Source of the DNA: Malaya genurostris
Taxonomy: Eukaryota > Arthropoda > Insecta > Diptera > Culicidae
Reading direction: 5' to 3'
Length of the DNA stretch: 64,000 nucleotides
Assembly (NCBI RefSeq): GCF_030247185.1
Contig: NC_080572.1
Coordinates: 173,048,975-173,112,974, forward strand
In this document: piece by piece, positions 1 through 11,925 of the stretch
Numbering within the stretch: the first letter of the stretch is position 1
Layout of the letters: the number at the start of each line of letters is the position of its first letter
The notes under the pieces: model-generated
Database searches by the model: none
The model's input: only the letters and a program-made list of their open reading frames with translations
What the model was told of the DNA's origin: nothing
Program-made: the position numbers and the translations under genes

Positions 1-1830
1 GGAAATGGAAGTCGGCACACTAATGATTAGTTTCGAAAACCATTAACGGCTACATCCATTTTGGCTAAAATGGGTTCGTTCATCAGAAACCGATCCATCA
101 AATCCCTACTCCACTCTACCCTTTGCACATCCCAAAACGGTGCTATTCGTCTTAAAGGGTGTACAACTTTTACCCTCTACAAAAAATGAAAAAAAAGGTA
201 GATGAAAATTCAACCAGCTCCGATAGAAGTAATCGATAGAAAGCCTTTAAAAAATTCACATCCAGACAATTAATGTCAAAATACAAGAAGTTCAGTTTTG
301 AAACAGCTCATCCCGTACATCTCCTCCCTTTGGAAAACGTTCCGCCTCGGAAACACTTTACGAGCCGTCCGGGAAAAATTACTACCTTCGCCCGTTTTTC
401 CCATCATTGCACTCACTCAAATTGCATGCCATAATTTGCCGATCGGAAAATGCCTCTTCTCTGCCGTCGACAACATCCTTCTCGGGTCGGCCCACTACTT
501 AAGAGCCTACGACGAGAGCTGCATTGAAATCGTTAGTTTTCCGGCGATGGTTCGGGGAAGGTCTTTTTCGCCTTTTTCCTCATTTCTCAGTCGTTTTGCT
601 TCTTGGCGAACCACTCATCCTTGTCGTTTATTCTCTCTCACACTCTCGATTTCCCACACTCTCCGAGCAGTGTCAGTGTGCCGGGGATTTTCATCTCTCA
701 TGCAAGTGGGAAAAAGGCCGACTTTGCCACCAGCCGATGTTGTCTTCACCGTCATCGTCGGCGGTGCGATGGGATTGGTTCCACTGCAGCTTCTGTTGCC
801 ACGCTGCATCCGAGGGTTGGATCGATCGGAAGGCCAATTCCAGTTTCTGGTGAAAATTTGAGGCGTTGGCCCAATGCACTGGCAACGCTAGCGGCCCCGA
901 CTGTCGGTACTGCCGAACAAACGAAACCGGTTGCCGTTGAGCTATGCGAAATGCAAAAACATGGAATGGAAAATACCGTGTGACATAGAACTGGTATAGC
1001 CAGCGAAAAATTCTCTCCAAGGCGGCCTCCAGTTTGTTTCTCTGCCGCTCGGTACATACGACCGAAGGAAAAGTGGGTGGATCCTTTCCGGGTGGGTCGA
1101 TCGAAAAAGTAATAATTTCGTCATTTGATTTTCGAAGATTTACTTTTGGCATTTTGAAGCAAGAACGTGTCAGATTGCTATTTCAACGGAAGGTGATTGC
1201 CATGCACTCGCAATAGACGAGGGAGTCAGTCAAAAAAAAAACTTGACGGTGACGTACAACAAGAAAGGAATTGCGTCATAGTCGAACAAACAGCTGATTA
1301 TAGAGCGGCGCTCAATGGCTTCGTCGTCTGGTGTGCGAAAGACTGTACGTAAATAAAACAATCCACTGAAGCACGCAACTTTTCACTTCGACACGTGCGA
1401 GGGATGCTTTGAAGTGCTCGGTAGCAAATCATCCAGCAGTGGGTCGGTACACAATGTTGACCGGAAATGGAGCATGGGCATGGAAGTACGTGCGTGTTTA
1501 TAAAAATAGCAAATATTTAAGTCTTGATTGGAGCAACTTTTTTTCCTCCCTGTCGACTGTACTGGAAAGAGCTTACTGTCTGAGTATTTTAATATGATAA
1601 TTCTAAAGACTATTTTAAATGGGACATTAATTTGCTTCTGTTAGTAGGCCCATGTACTAATTTAGGTTAGACGATTGGAGAGGGGAGCACGCTATTTTAA
1701 CACGAGTACATTTGAATAGTACTGATTGATACTTTACAAGAAAAAAAATGAAATTCACACGACATGCACCAATCAATGATCAATGATGTAAACATCACTT
1801 GAAATCAAATTGAGCGTATTGAAAATAGCA
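1..1830. other. Single-copy sequence, no supported gene
   Basis: No recognised gene or repeat. From about 298 to 1160 the sequence is more GC-rich than its surroundings and carries several overlapping open frames on both strands (longest 153 codons on the minus strand, 691-1152). None shows a recognisable domain and frames overlap on both strands, which is what GC-rich non-coding DNA does by chance. After 1400 the sequence becomes AT-rich. The GC-rich part could be an intronic regulatory island or untranslated exon, but nothing here decides that. Confidence 0.4.
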
Positions 1831-1835
1831 TTTTT

Positions 1836-2016
1836 AGGTCATTTGTTGCTTTGAAAATATTTATGGCCAACGTTTCGAATGTTTATTCCTTCATCTTCAG
1901 GGCAACTTACTTGACGAAAAATATTTGTAGTCGTTCTACCCCGAAGATGAAGTAATAAATCTTCTAAGCGATGACCGTAAACGTAAAGTAAATATTATCA
2001 GAGCAACAAATGACCA
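1836..2016. repeat. Palindromic MITE-like element
   Basis: The two ends are inverted copies. The left arm reads AGGTCATTTGTTGCT and continues to an AAATATTTA block; the right arm returns the same series through AGCAACAAATGACC. Nearer the centre, CTTCATCTTC at about 1891 is mirrored by GAAGATGAAG at about 1944. The arms diverge in between and no clean target duplication was found. This looks like an old foldback or MITE copy without coding capacity. Confidence 0.55.
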
Positions 2017-2251
2017 ATTTACGTGCGAGCCGTTCCCAGTAAATCCAAATTGAGCAGAAATCCCAGAATATAAGAAGGGCCCAGGCAATGCACAGTTGTT
2101 CAAAAGCGCAATTTCACGCTCCTAATTGATAACTCATAGGAACGCGGTGTTCGAGGTACAGTATCTTGAGCAAAGTTGCTCATAATAATAGACGCCATCT
2201 TCTGCCAATTTTTTTTCGTGATTGATCCCCCTACTAGTGAGATAAACATAT

Positions 2252-2506
2252 GAAGACAAACACGAGAAAAGGTCCTAAGTGCAAATGACAGATTCTCTTT
2301 GTTTACTTTCTCTTTCGAGTATTACGGTCCAATCAGTAATCTTTCCATCTAACAATTCACATAGGATAATAGTAAAAACCATAAACTTTCGATATGTACT
2401 GTAGAGTTTTTTGGGGAATTACTGGAATTTGCCGTAATAATTGAAAGAGAAAGTAAACCAAGAGAAACTGTCATTTGCACTTGGGACCTTTTCTAATGTT
2501 CATCGA
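2252..2506. mobile_element. Foldback MITE, family A, copy 1
   Basis: The long inverted arms share GGTCCTAAGTGCAAATGACAG followed by a core containing TTTACTTTCTCTTTCG (left) and its complement GAAAGAGAAAGTAAA (right). The arms run to roughly 65 bp with few mismatches around a short AT-rich centre. The same core is found inverted at 54431-54667, 60774-61249 and 62577-63052, so this is a repeat family. There is no open frame and mobilisation must be in trans. The superfamily is not clear because no target duplication could be fixed. Confidence 0.75.
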
Positions 2507-3536
2507 GATATTATTTGAGCTCAGTGCGAATATAGGAGCTAAGTTACTGTGCAGAAAGTTATTTCAAACAAATTTGCAGAAAGTACTATTCGCGTAACTT
2601 GAGTGTAGTTCATGATATAATGTATTTTCTGAAAAGGGTGTCCTAAAACCAATTTTTGTAAGAAAACACATATATTTTCAATTTATATGAGTTTTTCATG
2701 TTATACAAAGCAATGTTGCTCGAATATCAAAAATACAACGAATGTCTATGATCATCGCTCGCTTTCCTTCGCCTTTGTTCGATAATCGTTCTGGTATTTG
2801 GACTTGTCCGTATATTCGGGCGCGAACGAAGCCGACGCTGCTTCGTTACTTGCACGAATATCTATTCCTTGCAGTTGTTATTCGCATTGGACATACCCCC
2901 GAATGACTTAACGCGAATATCGAACGAATATTCATACAGCGATCATCGCCAAACCTAATTCGCGATGATCGTTCGTGCTGTCTTTGAAACATGCAAATTA
3001 AGATGTTTCCCCCCGCACTATTACCATAGTCTTATGTGTATGTGATGAACCATATTCCAGCATTCTCCCATTACTGCTAGCGAACGAGATATGATGATTT
3101 TATTAGATGAAAAATGCTTCGCGAAGAATGGAAATCAACGATCTTCGCCGTGACGCTATTCGAACCAATTCGAAGAATAAAATGAATGAACGAATGACAA
3201 ACGAATGTATAAAATGAACATGCACGATGTATACCAGCAGCGAAGAATGGATTAGTATATTCGGGTTCTCTACGATTATTGCTTATTCCTTTTGCACCCT
3301 TCTCTCTTTCGAGCAGTGAATAGTTCAACGTTGTTCGAGACTGGCATATTCGAAGGCAGTATAATCACAGCAAGGATGCGTGAATGAATTAGTTACACGA
3401 AGAATATTTGCAACATTGATACAAAGTTATTCATAATTAAAAACTACACAACTTTCTCAAACATACTATGCAGCTATCATTTCAGTTTAATGAAATAGAG
3501 CCATTTTCCATGTTTTTTCTCAATTCCAACTTGAAT
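2507..3536. other. AT-rich spacer with TTCG-rich stretch
   Basis: No gene recognised. Between about 2740 and 3350 the sequence is full of short TTCG/CGAA words on both strands and includes a compact hairpin at 2940-2971 (arms CGATCATCGC and GCGATGATCG). This suggests a worn inverted-repeat element, but ends could not be paired. Confidence 0.35.
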
Positions 3537-4421
3537 AGATTAATAACTTAAAAAAAAGCAATCATCAAATCGAATTAAGTTATTGCAACTTCTGGTAGAG
3601 AAAAGTATGATCAGAACTCATTTTTATAGTTATTTGTATTTATTTTATGATAGCTGACAATATTCTTAGCCAGCTAAAAGACTCTTAGCATTGTCCGAAA
3701 GATTTTTCTTGGACTCTTTTGGCCATTCACGAATATTTGTAATCAAAGGATCCGATGTAACTAATAATCCTTTTTTGGTAAGTTTTTTCTATACATATGC
3801 TCTGCGGATAAATATCCTTCATTCCAGGGGTAGAAATAAGCAAATTTTTATATTCACCGTAAATAAAAATAGTCAGTATTATCGTTCCATATCACATATT
3901 TATTGTAGATATTACATTAAATTTTGAAATGAATGATTTTTGATAAGACAAATTTTGGTTTCAATTAGAATTCACAATTTCAGTTTTGTTACCCAATTTT
4001 TTAATTCACGGTGTTCGGTTTTTCAATTCACAATGGAAACTTTGATTCACTTTTTCCTGCACAAAATGGGCTTATTTCCACCTCTGCTCTATTCATCAAT
4101 TAAAGTGGAGATCGGTAAACGCTTGCTATATTGTACTGATCATAATGATTAAGAAAATTCTTTTATACGATGTGGGGAGTATTATACACGCGATCAATCC
4201 ATATCACTTACGTATCGGGATCCCATGAATTGGTTATCAGTTTCATCGGATACTTTGATTACAAATATTTGTGAATGGCCAAAACAGTCCAAGAATAATC
4301 ATAAAATAAATACAAAAAACTAAAAAATGAGTTTTGATTATACTCTTCTTCACCAGAAGATGACATAACTTAATTCGATTTGATGATTGCTTTTTTAACC
4401 TTTTTTTTTTTTTGAGTTATC
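3537..4421. mobile_element. Foldback element with ~190-bp inverted arms
   Basis: Left arm (about 3537-3770) and right arm (about 4225-4421) are inverted copies. AAGCAATCATCAAATCGAAT at 3557 is mirrored by ATTCGATTTGATGATTGCTT at about 4374, and both arms carry TTGGCCATTCACGAATATTTG or its near complement. The interior of about 450 bp is AT-rich and unrelated to a known transposase. Length and structure fit a non-autonomous foldback transposon or long-TIR MITE. The arms differ by scattered substitutions and small gaps, so the insertion is old. Confidence 0.75.
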
Positions 4422-4526
4422 AATTAAGAGCGTAAAATTGAGCTTTTGAACCACTGTACAATGGACCGATTGGTTTGGTGTTGTAGTAGCCATTATATAA
4501 TAGAAGCCTATTGTGCTCTTGGATCA

Positions 4527-5217
4527 GGGTCATTTCGCCGAAAGTCATTTCGTCGAATGACATTTCGCCGAAAGGGTCATTTCGCCGATTCATGCAATTG
4601 TCTTAATATTATAAATGGAATTGATTTAAAATAAACACAAATGAATGGTAATACGTTAACGCATGGTTTGTTGACGTAAAATTGCACTTCTTGAATAAAG
4701 ATTGATTCTTGTACTCTTGAATAAAGATTGATTCAAGAACCTCAGAACGGAGTTCCCAAAGTAACTTGTTGACTATTAGCTACTGATCATCAAAGCAATT
4801 GCATAGGTGTATCTACCAATGTGATATTTTTCCGTTTAATAAGTGAAAAAAATATCTAATGCGGCTCCGCGACATCGATTTGAATCGTGTGCTGTTCGAC
4901 CTCACTACCGCTTGTTCGGACCTAACTAATGCAAAGAAACCTAGCTTTGAGTAGACCGGGCAAACGAGGCGGTTACAGGTTTGTATGCAAAAGGCCGCTA
5001 CTTCCGACATAGCTCATACGCTTCGATCATGTGGCTGCGCCACATCAGTTATCCAGGAGGCATAATAACACAAAAAAAAATAATATGATGTATTCGAAAT
5101 TACCATTTCGGCGAAATGTTCTTTTCGGATAAATGACCCTTTCGGCGAAATGATCCTATTCGGTGAACCGACTTTCGGTGAAATGGCATTCGGCGAAACG
5201 ACTGTCGGCGAAATGGA
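4527..5217. mobile_element. CATTTCGCCGAA-type MITE, copy 1
   Basis: The left end has four tandem variants of CATTTCGCCGAA (4531-4590) and the right end has about six inverted variants, TTTCGGCGAAATG and relatives (5104-5217). The middle is AT-rich and non-coding, with one 20-bp word, TCTTGAATAAAGATTGATTC, occurring twice at about 4690-4733. A shorter member lies at 18585-18756. Elements whose ends are built from reiterated TTCGGCGAAAT words are common in insect genomes; the transposase that moves them is not identifiable here. Confidence 0.7.
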
Positions 5218-6031
5218 CAAATATTTTAGAAAAATATAAATTTTTGAAAATTGTTCATTCGTTTTAAATTTTTGATGATTTTTCTTATGAAACTACGACA
5301 AATTTCCAATTTGAAAAATGCTCATCGAGGTTTTTTTTCTAAATGAGATCAAAACACTTCAAGAATACTTTGTTCATATTCTAGACTTAATTAACTTTAT
5401 TGGTGTATTCATGCTTATATATAATCTTCGAATGAAGCTAATGACTGCATTCAAAGACGAAGAGAGACTGTGAGGGTATCCAAATGTCGTGATAAACATG
5501 TCATTTAAACTTGAATTGGAGCCTGTGTCATTTTTAGGAAATGGTATATGAGGATCGTGCATGGATGATCACATCAGGCCAGAATGTTTCGAAGAACGAA
5601 CTGAAACCTGGCATCTCGATACTCGGTACGTTTCTAAACAATGTGTTCAATATCCATCTCCACGAGCACAAAATTTTCCTCTGCAAGTCCACTGTGATGG
5701 AACGAATAAATCTGGAAAACACACGAATAATATCTCGACTTACATCGTAACCCTTGAACCATGATTTTGTAAAAAAAACTGGACATTATTGAGAGTAGCT
5801 GCCGATCCAGAGGTTTGCCAACTGAAGTGTGTTCGTTGATACCAGGCAACGTAAAATTCAGTTTTAAGCTATGAGTCTTTCGGGAAGTTTTTCATGAGTG
5901 CGGTCAGTTCATGAGTTTTATTCTTTGTCTGGAACCGAACCATGGGCTAACTGGTATTCTTTTCGTGTTGAAGCACAGAGAAGAATCTCCGTCGCTACGG
6001 TATTGAATTCGTTACGGCTTGACGGAATAAG
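5218..6031. other. Unrecognised sequence
   Basis: Small frames on both strands (for example 5541-5750 on plus, 5634-5849 on minus) have no recognisable motif and overlap one another. No repeat family was identified. Called non-coding by default. Confidence 0.3.
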
Positions 6032-6116
6032 TATTTAAAGTGAAACGGAGGCTGGTGCACTCATATTCAGTTACTAAAACTATCGTTGTTTGATACAACA
6101 ATATTGGAGATCTCAG
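6032..6116 (+). promoter_or_regulatory. Possible core promoter and short first exon
   Basis: A TATA-like TATTTAAA at 6032-6039 is followed by an insect initiator-type TTCAGTT with its A at 6069. About 47 nt later comes CAG/GTGAGC, a good splice donor at 6117. The TATA-to-start distance of 37 is a little longer than the usual 30-33. No coding sequence follows that I recognise. It could be an alternative transcription start in an intron, a promoter within an unrecognised element, or chance. Confidence 0.25.
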
Positions 6117-7299
6117 GTGAGCATCCCACCAAGATCCTGGAAATGTTCGGCTAAAAATTTATTCTCGTTGGCTTTTCATTATCTCAAGGCTCAAGACAAA
6201 GAAAACATACTCTTTTTTCCAAATTTCGAATTTATTCATCATTGTATTTCGTTTGAAGAGCACCACAATTTTTTCAATAGCATTTCAACGCTTCTACATC
6301 ACTTTTATAAAATAAATTATCATGAACTCTTCCGAATTAGATCAGAAACACGACCTTTTACTGATTGTTTAGTAAGCCAATGCTCTTTATCGAAAATCGC
6401 TTAAGTTATATTCTGATATCTTGGCCGCGTTTTTTGCCGAGGTTTTACCGAAATTGCCGATTGTTGAAACAGTGTGTTACCTTTTACTGAAACTGGGAAA
6501 GACACTTTTCATGTTAAAAAAAACTTTGATCGGTTTTGCAAAGCACCACGTCGCCACGTGCTCGTGGAGCTGGAAAACATATAAATTGAATGAAGGAAAA
6601 AATCTTATATTTCGTGTAAAGATGAGTGAACTGTTTGTTTATTTCATGGTAGAGGCGTTGAGGATCACTAGAAATAATGTCTTTAACCGTGATGTTTTCT
6701 GTTGGGGTTTGTTCCTAATTTATGTATTCTGAATTAAAACAAACATGAATAAAACATCTCCTTTCCCCAATTTTAGCTTTCGTGATATTTATTTCATACA
6801 ACGATGAAGAAAATTCCTTTTTATGTTCGATTTCTGATGATTCGGCAATTCATGATTCAATCCTGTTCGCATTTGCCGAGCTAGCAGAAAAATTGCTGCT
6901 GACAAGTTCGGCATTAATTAATGTTTTAACGCCATTTAATTCTACTATTTCCACATCATTATACACAACAACACTTTGAAAGCGTATAATAAACTTTACA
7001 TCACAGATACGTATTTTGAATACTTTATGTATTCAATCAGTGTATCGAGTTTTAAGTTGGATTTAGGATTACCGTGATTCTCAGTAATTATACAGAAAAA
7101 ATAGTTCGAAAAGTTTGCAATACTGCTGTTATAGCGACGTGAAAACTCAAAATGAATGCACCTATTCTCATCTTACCCTTACAGTCAATCTATCGAACAG
7201 AGATAGAAGATTTCACTCTTACTAATGTTTTTAATATATGAGAAGACTACTGGAGCTAGGGTGAATGAAGGTACCGTTACCCTATCTCCCGTAGTTTCT
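6117..7299. other. AT-rich sequence without supported gene
   Basis: Two frames of about 100 codons on the plus strand (6090-6404, 6421-6732) show no domain, biased codon use or similarity I can recognise. No inverted repeat or tandem repeat was seen. Confidence 0.3.
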
Positions 7300-8175
7300 T
7301 TTTTCGACTTTCCATAACGATCTAATGAATTTATGAAAAGATAACTTTATCATGTCTTGTATTCAGCGTTTCCAGATTGCCAGATTTATCTAGCAAATGC
7401 CAGTTTTTTCTCGCTTCGCCAGATACTGTAACGAACCAGATCTTTTGACAGATTTTACAAATTTTCCAAGATTTTGTCAGATCTTACCAGATCTTAACGG
7501 TTTTGGCCTCTATACGATAGGTGGTGAAGACCTTTCTTTTCTCATTGAAAATGAAGCCCGGTCAAAATTTCTTTGTATATAGTGGGACCCAGATAAATCC
7601 AGATAATTTTTTGAGTCAGAGACCGATTTTCGAAATAATGACCTGGCATCCCTGCTTGTATTCCGGTCGTTCTTCTCGTAATGCACGGCTCAAACGCATC
7701 AATTGCTGCCTATATCGATAGACCGTTATAGTATCACCTGGTTGTAGCAGCTCATAGTACACAACACCCTTTTGGTCTCATCAGATGCACAACATGACCT
7801 TCGCAAGTGAAAAATCGCCTTTCAGTCTTTCGGTTTCAGTTCATAAGGCATCCAACTGCCTTGCTTTCGAACCATTCCCATGGATTTTAATCATACACAA
7901 ACTGCTTGTTGAGTCTTTTTCGACGGTTCTACAAGCTCCTCTTGCGTTTGGCTCGGATCTTAATCGAGTAATGTCTCCAACTGTTTGTCTTCGATTGTTT
8001 TTGATTGTCAAGAGCGAGGTCTGTCTTCAACGCTGAAATCTTCTTGAAACATCGAAACCATTCTCTACATGATTTATCGGTTAAAGAATTATCACCATAA
8101 ACATACACAATAATTTGATGCACTCAGCAGCACTTTTCTTCCAATTAAAAACAGAAATGCTGCATAGTTAACACA
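7300..8175 (-). pseudogene. mariner (DD34D-type) transposase relic
   Basis: Read on the minus strand, the decayed frames give an ordered series of mariner landmarks. They are an N-terminal segment with VYGDNSLTDKSCREWFRCF (about 8100), a middle segment ending WMPYELKP (about 7835), then DQKGVVYYELLQPGDT (about 7760) and SRALREERPEYK (about 7670). After a hAT-type MITE (7364-7654) the text resumes with HDKVIF, which normally precedes the second catalytic aspartate. The first catalytic region is deleted between the PYELKP and DQKGVVYYE segments, and several stops and frameshifts are present. A mariner transposase cuts and pastes DNA at TA sites; this copy cannot make protein. A relative lies at 55842-56630. 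Confidence 0.8.
7364..7654. mobile_element. hAT-type MITE inserted in mariner relic
   Basis: The element is bounded by an exact 8-bp direct repeat, CTTGTATT (7356-7363 and 7655-7662), the target duplication size of hAT transposons. The ends start with CAG: left CAGCGTTTCCAGAT, right (complement) CAGGGATGCCAGGT, about 10 of 14 matching. Removing the element and one repeat rejoins the mariner reading text RPEYK...HDKVIF. The 291-bp body is full of CAGAT/ATCTG words and non-coding. The right end closely resembles the ends of the element at 13036-13271, so both belong to one group. Confidence 0.8.
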
Positions 8176-8844
8176 AAACTGCTCAAAAGTTGTTTTTTTT
8201 AACTCGAATATTAATAGCAGATGTATAACCTCTTGAAACTATTGACATCAGCTGTTACTGTTCAATATTCATAACAACCAGAGCCATCTTTTGAAAACGG
8301 ACTGAACTATACTGAAGAGATGGAAAAATAAAGCCGAGTTTACTTAAACTATATAAACAAAATCGAAATGTGTCTCATTTATATTTAATTGGATTTCGGT
8401 TTCAGTTATTTTTCTATTAGGTGTTTTTCGGCGAAAACAATTATGGGGAAGCATTAAATTATTTTCCACTTTACGTACGCTAATTTATCATCGATAAAGG
8501 ATAAAAATGTACGACATGAGACGCGGTTTAGTAGTGTTGGCAATCAAAAACCCATTAACAATCCATTTGATATGATAGCGTCGTACAGGGTGCATGTTTC
8601 GATGGATGGAAAGTGGTATGAGTTGCATGACGTAAATCACCTGTTTCTATTGGTGGTGAGCAATGTTGAAAGAAAATTCTATTTAAGCTATTGCTGGTGC
8701 GGGAGAAACAACAAAAGCAGCTCGTTTAAGTATTCCCATAATCTTCGGGAAGCCTAAACGACAATCGAAATCAAATAGGCAATATCATCATTGAATCTAA
8801 TTGAACAATTTAACCAATAGTTAGCGATTATTCGTGAAACAACG
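8176..8844. other. AT-rich spacer
   Basis: No gene or repeat recognised. One 61-codon plus-strand frame at 8572-8757 has no recognisable feature. Confidence 0.3.
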
Positions 8845-9180
8845 TTATTATTTGGTTATTTTGGGATTTGGCTAAAAGCTATTTTTGTGCTTTGGGGCAC
8901 ATAACCGATTTCACTATTCTTTACGTTTTTTACGTTTCGTCTTCGACACGTCAGTGCAGAGCAGTTCAAGTTGAACTGCTTACTGCAAAAACTTAAACAT
9001 TTCAACTTAAATTCAACCGCTAAGTAGACGTTCAGTTAACGCTATTTGCGAAACACTTTTTAAAATTGCGCAATGTCTTGTCTGACGTCCCGAGCGAAAC
9101 GAATAGGCGACTGAGCTGGCCGATCACAGATTTTGGTTATTTTGGGGTTTGCCTAAAAGCGGTTGTGTGCCCAAAGCACA
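8845..9180. repeat. Repeat with direct and inverted internal words
   Basis: TTTGGTTATTTTGGG at about 8851 recurs in direct orientation at about 9133. TTTTTGTGCTTTGGGGCACA near 8883 is mirrored by TGTGCCCAAAGCACAAAAA near 9165. The middle carries CGTTTCGTCTTCGAC followed by a near-perfect 21-bp palindrome (arms AGCAGTTCAA and TTGAACTGCT, centre G, about 8961-8981). A diverged copy of this CGTTTCG-palindrome block is at 24550-24625. This is a dispersed repeat of unknown class. Confidence 0.5.
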
Positions 9181-9191
9181 AAAATGAGATA

Positions 9192-9786
9192 GGGGAAAGT
9201 CTTATAAAGCGCCCCTGCTAGCCAAAATGCCCCCTTTCCTTTCTTAAGCATTGAAGACTTTTCTGAACCAAAGTTTTATCACTAACACTATCTTTTCGTA
9301 GGATCTTTCTGCTATGCAAGTTTGGTGGTTGTCGTTTGCAGGAAAGTATGAAAAAACTAAAAATTTCATTTGGCAGCTTTTTGATGTAAGGTTTTGCTTC
9401 GACTAAATAGATGTTTTATCCGCCATTTCTTTGACGTTCTGATTATCTCAAAACAGTAACTTTATGGACATTTCAAGAAGCATAATGCATCATTGTTGTG
9501 GGATAAAATGTCTTTTGTTGTGTGTCATGCCACTGATTTGTTGTGAGACATATTTTACGGCTGCTGGGGCATTATGTCTGAGGCGAGCGAAAAAAAACTA
9601 AGAATGTAGGCGCTTTGGAAAATGTGTTTATATCAATAAATTCTCATCTTTTCTATTGCAATCATTGAAAATTATGTTCCTCGTCCGTATTACAATGAAA
9701 CACTTACATTCTCGAGGAAAATATATCAATACACTTGGAAATATCTCAATGTTTTCTTAAGGGGGGCATATTATAACACTTTACCC
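9192..9786. mobile_element. TA-flanked MITE, ~0.6 kb
   Basis: TA dinucleotides flank both ends (9190-9191 and 9787-9788). The termini are inverted: left GGGGAAAGTCTTATAA...GCCCC, right complement GGGTAAAGTGTTATAA...GCCCC. The body includes further GGGGCAT/ATGCCCC words and no coding frame. TA duplication suggests mobilisation by a Tc1/mariner-superfamily transposase; that assignment is inference. Confidence 0.7.
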
Positions 9787-11915
9787 TATAATTGGATACA
9801 TATTCACTTCGGATTCAAGAAGCAATACACAGCAAAAGTTTTCATCTTGTCCTTTGAGCCAATGAATCGAACAGAGATAGTTTTTATTATTTCCCATACA
9901 TGAGCTGAACCGTAAAGTTGTGATAAAATTATAGAATTTCAAATCTTTGTTCCAAAGCAAAATAAAACATCACTTGAATTTGAGGAAAAAAGATTTAAAA
10001 AAGGCACACGAATACAACTATATGCAATAAAAACTGCGAGGTCTCTCTTCTGAAACGAAACTATTGCACCGTCAACCTTTCCGTTACGTGCGTAAGTTTG
10101 CATTCGCATCACTTCTCCGGAAAATTACAGCGATGACCGCTAGAAAATTTTCAACTCAGCCAAATACCTGAACACCAGTCAGCTTCATGGTACTCAATTG
10201 GTCCATCTGCACTCCCTGCTTTTTTTTCTTGGATCTATGTTTTGCCCAACTCGCACTTGCAAGGCACGTTTCGCCACCATCCAGAGAATCGTTGGAGACA
10301 GGAAAATTTAAATATTTCCCTGACCTTAATCTTCATTTGCATAGGAAACTAATTTTTCTCTTAACTTTGCATAACGAAAAGAAGCTCGTTCCTTGTTCCG
10401 AACTGCTGCCGCTAAGATGGGGAGGGTGAGGGACCTCACCCGGAAATGGCCCATTCGAGGTCAGATGGATTCGATCTGTATGACCGTCTACGACACCTGA
10501 GATCGACCTAGAAACGTCGAGAAGTGGAAAAATTACACCCCCGCGAATTGGCAAAACGTGGCAACCGCAGCAAACGAAATAGCAGTAATCTTTATCGGAT
10601 ATTCACCCTCCCCTGCCTTCATCGCGTTGTTCGATTCGCAATTTATGGCAAAAAAACATTTTGTATGAATTTTTACGACGCACACCCACTGCCGGCTGAT
10701 GCGAAGAAACGAAAATCTTTTACAAAAATTGATTTTCCATAATAAAATATGCAGCGAACCTGAAAGGGAACGCTCGAATTTACGACGAGATCGGGCGGGC
10801 GGCTGTTTATGTCATCTTTTTGAAGGATTCGCTTTTCATGCACACACTTTTTCACGTTCTGCTCTCGAAACGAAAGATTATTTTTTGGCGAAAGAAAAAA
10901 AAACCTCGAAACTTGACGACGGAACGACTGGATAAAACGAATGGGTGTCATGGCGAGGTGCAAAAAAAAGAGAAGCATAAAATATTAACACGATATAAAA
11001 CGAGCATTTTTCGGTACTGAGCTGCTCCTGTTGCTGCCAGTTCAACACACTTCCCTACCATTCTTGAGCCGACCTGCGATAAAATATGAACCCTAAAAAC
11101 AGCCATTTGACACCGTAAAATTTACATTTTTTCCATTTGCCAGCCGGGAAAATTGTGCCACTTGCTGGTGGTTGGGGGTGGTGGCTTCATCCGGTGCCAG
11201 CGAATGGAAAGACCGAGAAGCCGAAAGAGACGCGTAAGAATTATTCACTGCCAGCCGCTAGCTGTGCGATTGAAGGAGTGTGTTGACATTTGAGCTGATG
11301 CCTTTCGATGGAATCCTGGCATCCGAATGACTGGTCTGTGATATAAACTTGAATTCATAGAAAAGGAATTTGATTTCTATTCAAAACTGTGACGAATGTG
11401 TCATAGCTGGTGATATGCCATTAGAGCGCGCTCTGTCAGGATCAGACGAATAGCCGAATAAATTCTAACAGAGAACAATGGTTTTGTATGCATTATAGCT
11501 TTAGAACTGCAATATAAACCGTTATGAAGCGACCTTACAAATCGTGTTTTGAGAACGAGATCCATATTCTTTCTCTCGTTTTCCTTCTCATCTCATTTCA
11601 AAACTAATTGGCTAATGTGGCACGTTCCCCTAGTCAATTTTCGATAATTAACCAAAGTTTCGAGAATTGATAATGACAGAGAAATTTGGCTAACCCCAAA
11701 ATGAATTTACAATGATTTTTAACTCTTGGTCCTTGTATATACTAAGAAGTTCTGGAATTTAATAACTTTGTTTTATCGTATATAAGACACTCTTAATGGC
11801 CAAATTTGACAGATATTTATTAGGAAAAGGGAAGTAAAGTAAGAACATTTTTGTTTTATGATTGTTTTCACTATTTAAATGAAATATTTATTGCAAATAA
11901 AAATTTGAACAATAT
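9787..11915. other. Single-copy spacer with GC-richer island
   Basis: No gene supported. From about 10080 to 11340 the base composition is more balanced than its surroundings and short frames of 60-100 codons overlap on both strands (for example 10673-10978 minus). None carries a recognised domain or clear splice sites. It may be intronic regulatory sequence. Confidence 0.35.
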
Positions 11916-11925
11916 TTAGTGACTA

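Noticed and set aside
691..1152. 153-codon minus-strand frame near the left edge
   Set aside because: No domain, no splice or promoter context, and several equally long frames overlap it on both strands; typical of GC-richer non-coding DNA.
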